A stretch of DNA of 5,299 bases, taken from Chloroflexota bacterium. Lineage in GTDB: Bacteria > Chloroflexota > Limnocylindria > Limnocylindrales > CSP1-4. Under the pieces are notes generated by a model, which was not told where the DNA came from, ran no database searches, and saw nothing but the letters and a program-made list of their open reading frames with translations. Below, one piece after another: positions 1 through 5,299 of this stretch. Location: positions 1 through 5,299 of the forward strand of contig JAJYEB010000152.1 in assembly GCA_021790375.1 (NCBI GenBank), read 5' to 3'. Each line of letters opens with the position of its first letter. The stretch's first letter is position 1. Made by a program: the position numbers and the translations under genes.

Positions 1-891
1 GGCCAGACCGACCACCGTGTCCGCCGCGCCGTAGTAGAGGTCCAGCCGGTCGGCGACGGGATCCACCAGGGCGCCGGAAGGGAACACGACCTGCGGGACG
101 TCTCCCGACCGCTCGTACGCCGCCTGGGGCCCGAAGACCCACTCGTCGCTGCGCCGCAGGACCACCGTCGGGTCGTCCAGGTCGAGCAGCGCGAGCCCCA
201 TCCGGTAGATCGGTCCGGCAGCCGTCGCGTGGACGCCGTGGTAGAGGATCAGCCAGCCCTCCGCCGTCTCGATCGGGGGTGGCCCGAGGCCGATCTTCCC
301 GGCGTCCCACCACGCCCCGTCCCGGGCCTCCAGGAGCAGCCGGTGGTCGGCCCAGTGGCGCAGGTCCGGCGAGAACGAGAGCCACATGTGGGCTCCGCCG
401 CGGACCGGCGAGGGGCGATGGATCATGGCCCAGCGGCCCCCGATGCGGCGGGGAAAGAGCGCCGCGTCCTTGTCCTCGGGCGTCATGACGGGTCCGATCC
501 GGTCCACCTCGCGGAAATCACGGGTGGTGGCGAGGGCCACCAGGGGACCCCGCCTGCTGTACGCCGTGTAGGCGATGGCCCACGTCTCCTCGGCGGCCAG
601 CCAGGTGAGGCGAGGGTCCTCGCACCCCCAGACTTCCTCGGGGGCCCGGTCCGGCTCGGACCGGAGGAGCGGTGCCGGGTCGAACCGCCAGCCGGTCATG
701 CCGTCCGCGCTGCGGGCAACGTGGAGCTGCGAGATCCCGCGCATGTCCTCCACGCGCACCAGCAGCAGCGCCTCCCCGCCGACCCGGGCGGCGCCCGGGT
801 TGAACACGGCATTGGCGGGATACGGCACGTCGGCCGCCGTCAGGATGGGGTTGGCCGTGCTGCGACGGAACAGCGGCTCGCGGTCGCTCAC
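1..891 (-). CDS. GH130 family glycoside phosphorylase/hydrolase (beta-mannoside phosphorylase-like), 3' end cut by window
   Basis: Five-bladed beta-propeller enzyme of family GH130. Known members mostly phosphorolyse beta-linked mannosides (mannosyl-glucose, beta-1,4- or beta-1,2-mannooligosaccharides) to mannose-1-phosphate; some are hydrolases. Visible here: ANPIL (13-17), FNPGA (30-34), VRVED (45-49), GCEDPR (89-94), KDAALFPR (141-148), HRP (158-160), WWDAGKIG (194-201), LYHGV (216-220) and LYYGAAD (285-291), in the usual order. GCEDPR holds the conserved aspartate region of the family, and the HRP region resembles phosphate-binding members, so a phosphorylase is favoured (inference). There are 297 residues before the window edge; the family is about 300-340, so only a short tail is missing. 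The start is GTG at 891-889, overlapping the upstream stop as GTGA, with GGCGAGGG a few bases before it; GTG at 894 is the alternative. No signal peptide is seen, so it is probably cytoplasmic. The substrate is not determined. Confidence 0.93.
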   Translation of the reverse strand, partial: MSDREPLFRRSTANPILTAADVPYPANAVFNPGAARVGGEALLLVRVEDMRGISQLHVARSADGMTGWRFDPAPLLRSEPDRAPEEVWGCEDPRLTWLAAEETWAIAYTAYSRRGPLVALATTRDFREVDRIGPVMTPEDKDAALFPRRIGGRWAMIHRPSPVRGGAHMWLSFSPDLRHWADHRLLLEARDGAWWDAGKIGLGPPPIETAEGWLILYHGVHATAAGPIYRMGLALLDLDDPTVVLRRSDEWVFGPQAAYERSGDVPQVVFPSGALVDPVADRLDLYYGAADTVVGLA

Positions 892-2044
892 CACGAGGCC
901 CTCGCCGGGATCGGGCCGAGGCGGGGTGGGCGGCGGGGATCGGGGCGCCTGGGTCGCGACTCCGGCTCGGGCAGAGGCGTCGGCGCTTTCGGCGGCCGCG
1001 CCAGGTCCCGCAGTGCTCGCGTCCGCTCGACGGCCGTCAGCCACATCAGTGTCGATTCCGCGCCCTGGTTCGCATTCACCCCACCGGGGGTCAGGCCGTC
1101 GTGGCACCCTCCCCGCTCCGGATCCGCCACCGGCACCCCGACGTCGTTGTCCCCGAGGAACCAGGCGTAGGCCCGCTCGGCGGCCTCGCGATACCGCTCG
1201 CGGCCGGTGGTGCGGTAGGCGGCGTCGGCCGCCAGGAGCAGCGACGTCGTCTCGATCGGCTGCTGGTCGAAGCGGGCGCGGGCGCCGTCGCGCGGCCACC
1301 AGCCGTGGCATCCCACCGGCGAGATGCGGCCGTCGGGCAGGGTCTGGACGGCCAGCAGCCAATCCAGCACCCGGAGCCCGGTCCGGGCCGCGCCTGCGCG
1401 GGCAGCCCGTTCTCGTAGGTCAGCGACAGCTCGGGCCAGGGCCACTCCCGGACGTACCCCCTCGCCTCGAAGGAGCGTCGCAGGCCGGCGGTCAGCCGGC
1501 GGTACGCCGCGGGCAGCGAGCTGCCGATGCCTCCGCCCCGCGTCGCCGCGTCGCAGCCCAGCATCGCGGAGGCTCGGGCGCGGATGGCGGTGAGCTCCAG
1601 CGCGGCCGGGAGGGCGCGGGAGAACATCGTGCGGGCTTCCTGGCGCATCCCGGGTTCCCCGGCCCGCCGGATCGCCTCGCCCAGGGCAAACACCATGCGC
1701 CCGTGCGCGTCCTCCGAACCGACCTCGTCGACCCACGATCCATCGGCGCGCCGGAGGTTCCGGGCCCGCCCCTGGCCGGCGTCCAGTGCCTCGGACAGGA
1801 ACAGCAGGGAACGGCGCGCGGTGGATGCCACGGCGTCCCAGCCCACCACCCGGGCCTGCAGCAGGTCCACGACCAGGGCGCGCGCGACGTCGTCGGTGCA
1901 GTAGCCGTGGACCGGGTCGGGGCTGGCGCCCCGGGCGTGCTGGAGGATCCCGAGCTCGCCCGTGAGCGCCTCGAGGTGTTCGCGGTGGACGGGGGGGAGA
2001 GCGTACACGACCTGCACGGGATGGACCGCCCCGGTCTCAGGCAT
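888..2044 (-). pseudogene. Alpha/alpha-toroid partner of GT4 glycosyltransferase, frame broken by an internal deletion
   Basis: This matches, from recall, the C-terminal half of long GT4 fusion proteins that sit beside GH130 genes; its own catalytic role is not established. The first part runs in one frame from ATG 2044: HPVQ (8-11), LQHA (34-37), GYCTDDVARAL (47-57), DEVGSEDAHGR (106-116), WPWPELSLTYEN (201-212). Around 1380-1399 homology continues in another frame from GLRVLDWLL, then GWWPR, ARFDQQPIE, AWFLGDNDVG, GGCHDGL and VNANQGAEST, to TGA at 890-888. Family members have about 22 residues between the YDN/YEN motif and GLRxLDWL; here 29 bases are left, so about 37 appear lost, which explains the shift. 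Without correction the first frame stops at 1091 after 317 residues. The tail after the toroid is Pro/Arg-rich. The start overlaps the GT4 stop (ATGCCTGA). A sequencing or assembly error is possible, but a gap of this size is less typical of one. Confidence 0.82.
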
Positions 2045-3245
2045 CCAGCACCCCCGACGGGACCGCGCGCAGCAGTGCGTGGGGGAGCCGTCCGGCATCC
2101 AGGCCGGCCCCGGCGATGAGACGGGATCGGGCGACCCGGTCGAACAGCCCCCGGTAGGCCGTGCCGACCTCGGACCACACCATGTGCCGCCCGAACTGGT
2201 GGGCCCGGGCGCCCATCCGTTCGCGGCGAAGCGGGTCGGCGAGCACCTGCACGAGCGCGGCGGCCAGCGCCGGCGGGGAGGCCGGCGGGACCAGGGTCCC
2301 GCGATCGTCCGCCAGCAGCTCGACGGCGTACTCGTACGCGGTCGACACGACTGCCTTGCCGGCGCCGACCGCATACGACAACGTGCCCGAGACGATCTGC
2401 TCGAGGTTCGGGTATGGCGTGACGAACACGTCGGCGGCCTGCAGCCAGCGCCCGAGCTCGGCCTGCGTCACGAACCGGTCCTCGAACCGGACGTGGTCGG
2501 CCACGCCCAGCTCGGCCGCGCGTGCCACCAGGCCGTCGCGGTACGCCTCGCCCTCCCGTCGCAGGAGCTCCGGGTGGGTTGCTCCCAGGATCACGTACAG
2601 CGCGTTCGGGATCGCCTCCACCACGGCCGGCATGGCGGCGATGGCGAGATCGTAGCCCTTGCCCGGCCCGATCAGCCCGAAGCTCAGGATGACGGCGCGC
2701 CCGGCCAGGCCGAGCCCCGGCTTCACCAGTTCGGGGTCGACGCGCGCCAGGTCCGGCACGCCGTGCGGGATCACGCTGATCCGCATGGGGCTGACGCCGT
2801 AGACGTGCGTCAGGAGCGTCGCGGCGGCCTGCGACATGACCACCACGCCCTCCACGGCCGCGCACAGGCCGGACAGGATGCGATGCTGCGAGGGTGTGGG
2901 CGTCCTGCGCACCGTGTGCAGCGTGGCCACGGCCGGCATCCGCAGGGCGCGGACGAAATCGAGCACGTACTCGCCGTCGGCGCCGCCCCAGATGCCGTAC
3001 TCGTGCTGGATGGAGACCAGCTCCACGCCGTCCCGGGCAAGGGCACGGGCCGTCCGCGGGTAGTCCGCCGCGACGTCGCGGCGGATGCGGTGCCGGACCT
3101 CCATCGGGTAGATCGTGGGAGCGTCCGGGGGGTGCAGCGCCACGATGCTCGTGGTGCCGGTGGCGCGGGCGAGGTCGTGGGTGAAGGAGGCGATCCCACA
3201 GTGGCGCGGCGGATAGGTGGCCACGATGGCCGTGTGGAGGGTCAA
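2037..3245 (-). CDS. GT4-family (GT-B fold) glycosyltransferase
   Basis: Predicted retaining GT-B glycosyltransferase of 402 residues, transferring a sugar from a nucleotide-sugar donor in the cytoplasm; donor and acceptor unknown. The N-terminal domain has a glycine-containing loop, YPPRHCGIASFTHDL (11-25), then QHEYGIWGG (80-88), TLHTV (108-112) and VIPHGVPD (158-165). The C-terminal donor domain has SFGLIGPGKGYDLAI (188-202), VILGATHPELL (218-228), ADVFVTPY (271-278), EQIVSGTLSYAVGAGKAVVST (282-302) and RGTLVP (315-320). The SGTLSYAxGxGKxVVST form is typical of the GT4 group found fused or linked to the downstream toroid protein. The start is TTG at 3245-3243: GAGAGGAG (3260-3253) lies 7 bases upstream and homology begins at once with HTAIVATYPP. 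An ATG at 3335 is in frame but adds 30 low-quality Arg/Pro-rich residues without a better ribosome site. First gene of the GT4-toroid-GH130 cluster. Confidence 0.93.
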   Translation of the reverse strand: MTLHTAIVATYPPRHCGIASFTHDLARATGTTSIVALHPPDAPTIYPMEVRHRIRRDVAADYPRTARALARDGVELVSIQHEYGIWGGADGEYVLDFVRALRMPAVATLHTVRRTPTPSQHRILSGLCAAVEGVVVMSQAAATLLTHVYGVSPMRISVIPHGVPDLARVDPELVKPGLGLAGRAVILSFGLIGPGKGYDLAIAAMPAVVEAIPNALYVILGATHPELLRREGEAYRDGLVARAAELGVADHVRFEDRFVTQAELGRWLQAADVFVTPYPNLEQIVSGTLSYAVGAGKAVVSTAYEYAVELLADDRGTLVPPASPPALAAALVQVLADPLRRERMGARAHQFGRHMVWSEVGTAYRGLFDRVARSRLIAGAGLDAGRLPHALLRAVPSGVLDA

Positions 3246-3252
3246 CGGGTCG

Positions 3253-3260
3253 CTCCTCTC
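3253..3260 (-). promoter_or_regulatory. Strong Shine-Dalgarno site fixing the TTG start of the GT4 gene
   Basis: GAGAGGAG lies 7 bases before TTG 3245-3243 and is the best ribosome-binding site in the window, which decides the start. A CTCCTCG segment (3277-3271 on the minus strand) just upstream can pair with CGAG(AG)GAG (3261-3253), seven pairs with a 2-base bulge and a 9-base loop. The site could therefore be partly hidden in a hairpin. The pairing is modest and may be chance. Confidence 0.7.
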
Positions 3261-3312
3261 GTACAGACCTCGAGGAGGACGAACCCGGGCATCCGGCCTG
3301 AGGAGTCCCGGG

Positions 3313-3346
3313 GGCCGGCGGTCGCCGGCGGGCACCGTCGCCGGCC
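3313..3346 (-). terminator. Candidate GC-rich terminator hairpin before the carbohydrate cluster
   Basis: GGCCGGCG (3313-3320) is the exact reverse complement of CGCCGGCC (3339-3346), with an 18-base gap that itself holds the palindrome CGCCGGCG (3323-3330). A competing tighter fold, GCCGGCG-GT-CGCCGGC (3314-3329), is also possible. On the minus strand it starts 2 bases after the TGA of the small membrane ORF, a natural terminator position separating that gene and csp from the GT4 cluster. No T-run follows, so it would be a U-less or factor-assisted terminator; the GC-rich background also makes chance repeats common. Confidence 0.42.
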
Positions 3347-3347
3347 G

Positions 3348-3536
3348 TCAGTGACCGAGCCAGGCGAGGACGGCGACGAGCGCCGTCCCGGCCAGGGCAA
3401 GCTTGATGAGCAGGCCGGCCCAGTCACGGGCCGCAGGCGGCACGCCCAGGGGCACGCCGCCCAGCGTGTTGGGACGGGCGCAGTCGCGCAGGACGTTGGG
3501 GCGGACCTGCGCCGCCCCAACCGCCGCTGCCGTCAC
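3348..3536 (-). CDS. Possible small single-helix membrane protein, unrecognised
   Basis: A 62-residue ORF from GTG 3536-3534 to TGA 3350-3348. I do not recognise the family. The N-terminal 40 residues are polar and Pro/Arg-containing (RPNVLRDCARPNTLGG at 12-27); residues 39-60 form one clear hydrophobic segment, WAGLLIKLALAG then TALVAVLAWLG, predicted to be a membrane anchor near the C-terminus. About nine in ten codons end in G or C, as in the neighbouring real genes, and a hairpin follows the stop; both favour a real gene. Against it: no Shine-Dalgarno is seen before the GTG, and a perfect 10-bp inverted repeat lies across codons 6-16. A shorter form from GTG at 3455 would start after that repeat and keep the helix. 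It lies 7 bases downstream of the csp stop and could be co-transcribed with it. Confidence 0.45.
   Translation of the reverse strand: MTAAAVGAAQVRPNVLRDCARPNTLGGVPLGVPPAARDWAGLLIKLALAGTALVAVLAWLGH
3495..3521. repeat. Perfect 10-bp inverted repeat with 7-base loop after csp
   Basis: GTTGGGGCGG (3495-3504) is exactly matched by CCGCCCCAAC (3512-3521) around the loop ACCTGCG. On the minus strand it begins 22 bases after the csp stop codon, so it could be a terminator or attenuator for csp transcripts, or a protein-binding site. There is no T-run on either side. It lies inside the start region of the possible small membrane ORF, so one of the two readings may be wrong, or the hairpin may limit read-through into that ORF. 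Confidence 0.55.
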
Positions 3537-3543
3537 CGCGGGG

Positions 3544-3747
3544 CTATGCCCGGCGGATCTGCGTGGCGCGGGGTCCCTTGGGGTTGGCCTCGATCTCGAA
3601 GGTGACCTTCTCGCCGCCGGCCAGCTCGTCGAAGACGAGGGTCGGCGTGAGGCCGTCACGATGGAAGAAGTACTGCTTGCCGTCGTCGCCGGCGATGAAG
3701 CCGAAGCCGCGCTCGCCGATCACCCTGGCAATGCTGCCGGTGTTCAT
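3544..3747 (-). CDS. Cold-shock domain protein, CspA family
   Basis: A 67-residue single OB-fold nucleic-acid-binding protein, the normal length for the family, acting in the cytoplasm as an RNA chaperone or single-strand DNA/RNA binder. RNP1-type motif RGFGFIAG (13-20) and RNP2-type QYFFHR (25-30) carry the aromatic residues that stack on bases; GEKVTFEIE (45-53) and the ending KGPRATQIR (57-65) are typical. The variant YFFHR and DGLTPTLVFDEL loop differ from the E. coli-type VFVHF form and fit high-GC non-proteobacterial lineages. The start is ATG 3747, giving the canonical short N-terminus (MNTGSIARV). The frame stays open upstream to a GTG at 3813 and on to the TAG at 3937, but those residues have no Csp homology that I can see. 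The ribosome site is weak (CAGG, about 7 bases upstream). A promoter-like pair implies a long leader of about 95 bases, common for csp genes. Confidence 0.96.
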   Translation of the reverse strand: MNTGSIARVIGERGFGFIAGDDGKQYFFHRDGLTPTLVFDELAGGEKVTFEIEANPKGPRATQIRRA

Positions 3748-3848
3748 GGATGAACCTGTTCTCTTCCCGAACGAAGTGGCAGACGCACGGCCCGTTCGAG
3801 AAGGGGCGACCACGCGGAGCGCCGCCGGCAGTTGCAGGTGGCCTACCC

Positions 3849-3877
3849 ACGGTACTCCCTCCCGGCCGATCCGGCAA
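3849..3877 (-). promoter_or_regulatory. Candidate sigma-70-type promoter for csp
   Basis: On the minus strand TTGCCG (3877-3872) and TACCGT (3854-3849) are separated by exactly 17 bases, matching the -35 and -10 elements at 4/6 and 3/6, with the TAnnnT pattern usual for high-GC bacteria. A start near 3842 would give csp a leader of about 95 bases. Only position and pattern support it. The same TACCGT hexamer lies just before the LLM gene. Confidence 0.42.
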
Positions 3878-3891
3878 TGCGCGGGGGTTTC

Positions 3892-3936
3892 GGGCGGTCC
3901 AGGAGGGCCCGGCGGTCCCGGAGGGCCTGGCGGTCC
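3892..3936. repeat. Tandem repeat encoding five collagen-like Gly-Pro-Pro triplets
   Basis: A 9-base unit is repeated five times (18-base higher period; GGCGGTCC recurs at 3893, 3911 and 3929). Read on the minus strand from 3936 it is GGN-CCN-CCN five times, that is (GPP)5, and every difference between units is at a third codon position. It begins directly after the TAG of the LLM gene (3939-3937) and is in frame with both that gene and csp downstream. The plus strand reads (GGP)5, also with third-position variation, but that frame is antisense to real genes. No normal start codon lies between the TAG and 3813, so it could be translated only by read-through, or it may be the remnant of an older, longer LLM tail. 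Confidence 0.85.
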
Positions 3937-4854
3937 CTATCCCTGCGACGAGAGTCCGGCGGGCCCGTCGTGGGTGTCCGGTGGACGGGGCGCGCACTCC
4001 TCGAGGACGGCGCGGGCCGACGCGGCGTCCCCGCGACGCGGGACCAGGACGCGCACGATGGGCAGGTCGAGGCCGCCGGCCAGCCGCTGCACCTGGCCGC
4101 GCACGCTCCCGGGTGCGCCCCACGCGCCCACCGCCGACAGGAACGCCGGATCCCAGTCGGCCCCGTGCTCCCCGACGCGCCGCAGCTCGTCCGCGAAACC
4201 CATCCGCTCGAAGTGGCGCCGGTACGCCGGGGGCGCCAGCGCGTAGCGACGAACGGCCGCGCCGAGGGTCGCGCGGGCGGCTTCCGGATCGGGGTCGACC
4301 GCGGTCCGGATGTACTCGACCAGCGCGGGGACGGGCCGGCCCTCCGCCCGCGCCGCGGCCGCCACACGCTCGCGGGACCAGGCGATCTGCGCGGCGGTGC
4401 ACCAGTTGAGGGCCACCCCGTCCGCGAGTTCGGCGGAGACGCGCAGCATCAGCGGGCCGAGCGCGGCCACGTACAGCGGCAGTTCCGGCGGAAGGAGGGC
4501 CCGCAGGTCCGCCAGGTACCGGCGCATCCCGTCGGCCGCGTGCTCCATGCGGCCGCTGCCCACCGCGAGGGTGAACCGCCGCCCGGTACCTTCCCAGGCG
4601 CGACGGGCATGCTCGGCATAGAACGCGGCGGGTTGACCGGACGCGGGTACCGCCGAGATGCCCACCGCGAGGCCGCTGGCGGCGTGCCAGCGCAGGCACC
4701 GGTCGAAGGCCGCGGCGTCCGCGCCCGACGGTGTCCACGCGGCCCGGTAGCCGAGCTCCGCGCCGAGCCGGACCAGGTCGAGCTCGTCGCGCTCGGTGAG
4801 GCCCTGGTCGGGGTCGACGGCAAAGGCGACCTGCATTCGCCCCGCGACCTGCAT
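3937..4854 (-). CDS. Luciferase-like (LLM class) flavin/F420-dependent oxidoreductase
   Basis: A 305-residue TIM-barrel protein of the bacterial luciferase-like superfamily, which uses reduced FMN or coenzyme F420 for hydride transfer or monooxygenation; the substrate is unknown. The first strand is MQVAFAVDP (7-15), followed by LGAELGYRAAW (30-40), RRFTLAVGSGR (92-102), the diagnostic PLYVAALGPLMLRVSAELAD (126-145) with GVALNW (146-151), and a C-terminal helical part with PIVRVLVPR (265-273). The length is normal. The high-GC context favours the F420-type subgroup, but sequence alone cannot separate it from FMN users. Two in-frame ATGs compete: 4854, preceded 7 bases upstream by TACCGT, which fits leaderless transcription, and 4836, where homology starts. 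The residues after about 288 (PRPPDTHDGPAGLSSQG) look like an unstructured tail that ends at TAG just before a GPP repeat. Confidence 0.92.
   Translation of the reverse strand: MQVAGRMQVAFAVDPDQGLTERDELDLVRLGAELGYRAAWTPSGADAAAFDRCLRWHAASGLAVGISAVPASGQPAAFYAEHARRAWEGTGRRFTLAVGSGRMEHAADGMRRYLADLRALLPPELPLYVAALGPLMLRVSAELADGVALNWCTAAQIAWSRERVAAAARAEGRPVPALVEYIRTAVDPDPEAARATLGAAVRRYALAPPAYRRHFERMGFADELRRVGEHGADWDPAFLSAVGAWGAPGSVRGQVQRLAGGLDLPIVRVLVPRRGDAASARAVLEECAPRPPDTHDGPAGLSSQG
4834..4854 (-). repeat. Duplicated start-codon segment of the LLM gene
   Basis: ATGCAGGTCGC occurs twice, 18 bases apart and in frame, at 4854 and 4836, giving MQVAGR-MQVA at the N-terminus. The second copy leads straight into the conserved first beta strand, so the upstream copy looks like a small in-frame duplication that supplies a second start. 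Neither ATG has a convincing Shine-Dalgarno site. Confidence 0.75.
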
Positions 4855-4945
4855 GCGCCGTACGGTACCAGCGCCACGCCTGCGCGCGCGACCGGTGTCC
4901 CGTCCCGTCGAGCCGTGGCCGCCCGTGTGGCTGCCGGCCCCGGCG
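4855..4945 (-). promoter_or_regulatory. Spacer between MFS and LLM genes with a possible leaderless promoter
   Basis: The 91 bases between the transporter stop and the first LLM ATG hold no gene. TACCGT (4867-4862) sits 7 bases before ATG 4854, the spacing of an extended TAnnnT -10 element that starts transcription at the ATG itself. It lies in a GGTACC/CCGTACGG palindromic patch. I see no matching -35 hexamer 17 bases upstream, and no clear terminator for the transporter. Confidence 0.4.
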
Positions 4946-5299
4946 TCAGGCACCCTCGGAGAGCTCGGCAGTCCTCCCCGGTTGCCGCGGTTCCCCGGCA
5001 GGCTGCAGGCGCCCCGACGGCAGCAGCAGCGAGAAGACGACTCCGAGCAGGACGAAGCCGGCGGCGAAGAAGCCCGTCAGGCGCGCGGCGTCCACGAAGG
5101 CCGACTGGATCGGAGCGGCCAGCCGCGGAATCGACGACAGGAACGCCGGATCGCGGAAGCAGGCCGCCTCGGCGGGCGTGAGCGACCCCGCGAACGCGGC
5201 CTGGTCTGCGCTCGACTGGGCCGGGTTCCGGAGGGCGGGCAGGATCTGGCCGGCCGACGCGTCCACCAGCGACGCGACCGTCTCCCGGCAGACCGCCGG
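4946..5299 (-). CDS. C-terminal end of an MFS multidrug transporter (DHA2/EmrB-QacA type), 5' end outside window
   Basis: The last 117 residues of a protein open to the window edge. The sequence after the edge looks like a long extracytoplasmic loop (SAGQILPAL, then ADQAAFAGSLTPAEAACFRDP) followed by one hydrophobic helix at about residues 74-94 (LTGFFAAGFVLLGVVFSLLLP) and a short polar cytoplasmic tail rich in Gly, Pro, Arg and Glu. The pattern 'AFVDAxRLxxFxAAGxxLLGxxFxLLLP' is that of the fourteenth helix of DHA2-family drug:proton antiporters. Two cysteines, residues 4 and 47, flank the loop and could pair. With only one helix visible, the family is likely rather than certain and the substrate cannot be judged. 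The stop is TGA 4948-4946. Confidence 0.78.
   Translation of the reverse strand, partial: PAVCRETVASLVDASAGQILPALRNPAQSSADQAAFAGSLTPAEAACFRDPAFLSSIPRLAAPIQSAFVDAARLTGFFAAGFVLLGVVFSLLLPSGRLQPAGEPRQPGRTAELSEGA

Noticed and set aside
1991..1997. Run of seven C (minus strand) near the start of the toroid gene as a frameshift site
   Set aside because: The frame stays continuous across it (YALPPVHREH), so no shift is needed here; the break is near 1380-1399.
575..2119. Long plus-strand open frame (514 codons)
   Set aside because: It is antisense to GH130 and toroid genes with clear motifs; its product is low-complexity Arg/Pro/Gly/Ala, typical of a high-GC shadow frame.
1492..2865. Minus-strand 457-codon frame overlapping the GT4 and toroid genes
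   Set aside because: Arg/Pro/Gly-rich shadow; the GT4 and toroid motifs are in other frames.
3246..3335. Longer GT4 form from ATG 3335
   Set aside because: The extra 30 residues are Arg/Pro-rich without homology, and a strong Shine-Dalgarno sits just before TTG 3245.
1962..3605. Long plus-strand open frame (547 codons)
   Set aside because: Antisense across the GT4 gene and the spacer; rich in His/Arg/Gly with no domain, a mirror of the minus-strand codon bias.
3748..3813. Longer Csp from GTG 3813
   Set aside because: Csp proteins normally begin right at the MNTGSI-type strand; the extra 22 residues look like leader sequence.
3892..3936. Tandem repeat as a CRISPR array or IS end
   Set aside because: The units are contiguous 9/18-mers without spacers, and there are no cas genes, transposase or target-site duplication.
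3563..4246. Plus-strand frame containing (GGP)5 as a collagen-like protein
   Set aside because: It is antisense to csp and to the LLM 3' end, and the rest of the product is not collagen-like or domain-like; the minus-strand (GPP)5 reading has better context.
3832..5181. Long plus-strand open frame (449 codons)
   Set aside because: Antisense to the LLM oxidoreductase and the transporter end; no recognisable motif.

Overview
All recognisable genes in this very GC-rich window are on the minus strand, read from right to left. The G/C-rich third codon positions, GTG and TTG starts, an F420-type luciferase-fold oxidoreductase and overlapping stop/start junctions suggest a high-GC soil-type bacterium, for example an actinobacterium or a Chloroflexota-like lineage. 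No marker gene fixes the taxonomy, so this is an inference. There is no tRNA, rRNA, CRISPR array or transposase.

Layout in transcription order: (i) 5299-4946, C-terminal end of a multidrug-type MFS transporter, cut by the window edge; (ii) 4854-3937, a luciferase-like (LLM) flavin/F420-dependent oxidoreductase, whose start looks leaderless; (iii) 3936-3748, a spacer that opens with five collagen-like Gly-Pro-Pro triplets directly after the LLM stop codon and also carries a plausible promoter; (iv) 3747-3544, a CspA-family cold-shock protein; (v) 3536-3348, a possible 62-residue single-helix membrane protein, with inverted repeats inside it and just after it; (vi) 3245-37 or so bases inside the window start at GH130, as a compact three-gene carbohydrate cluster: a GT4 glycosyltransferase (3245-2037), an alpha/alpha-toroid partner protein (2044-888) and a GH130 mannoside phosphorylase-like enzyme (891-1, cut by the left edge).

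The three carbohydrate genes overlap end to end (8 bases, then 4 bases), so they are almost certainly co-transcribed and translationally coupled. From recall of the family, the GT4 and toroid parts often occur as one fused polypeptide; here they are separate genes. Together they suggest synthesis and phosphorolytic turnover of a mannose-type or related oligosaccharide, but the substrate cannot be read from sequence. The toroid gene is broken: its reading frame jumps near 1380-1399, and about 37 bases seem to be missing compared with the family.

The two most unusual points are this lesion, and the single TAG that separates the LLM frame from an in-frame (GPP)5 tract and, further on in the same open frame, from the cold-shock protein.
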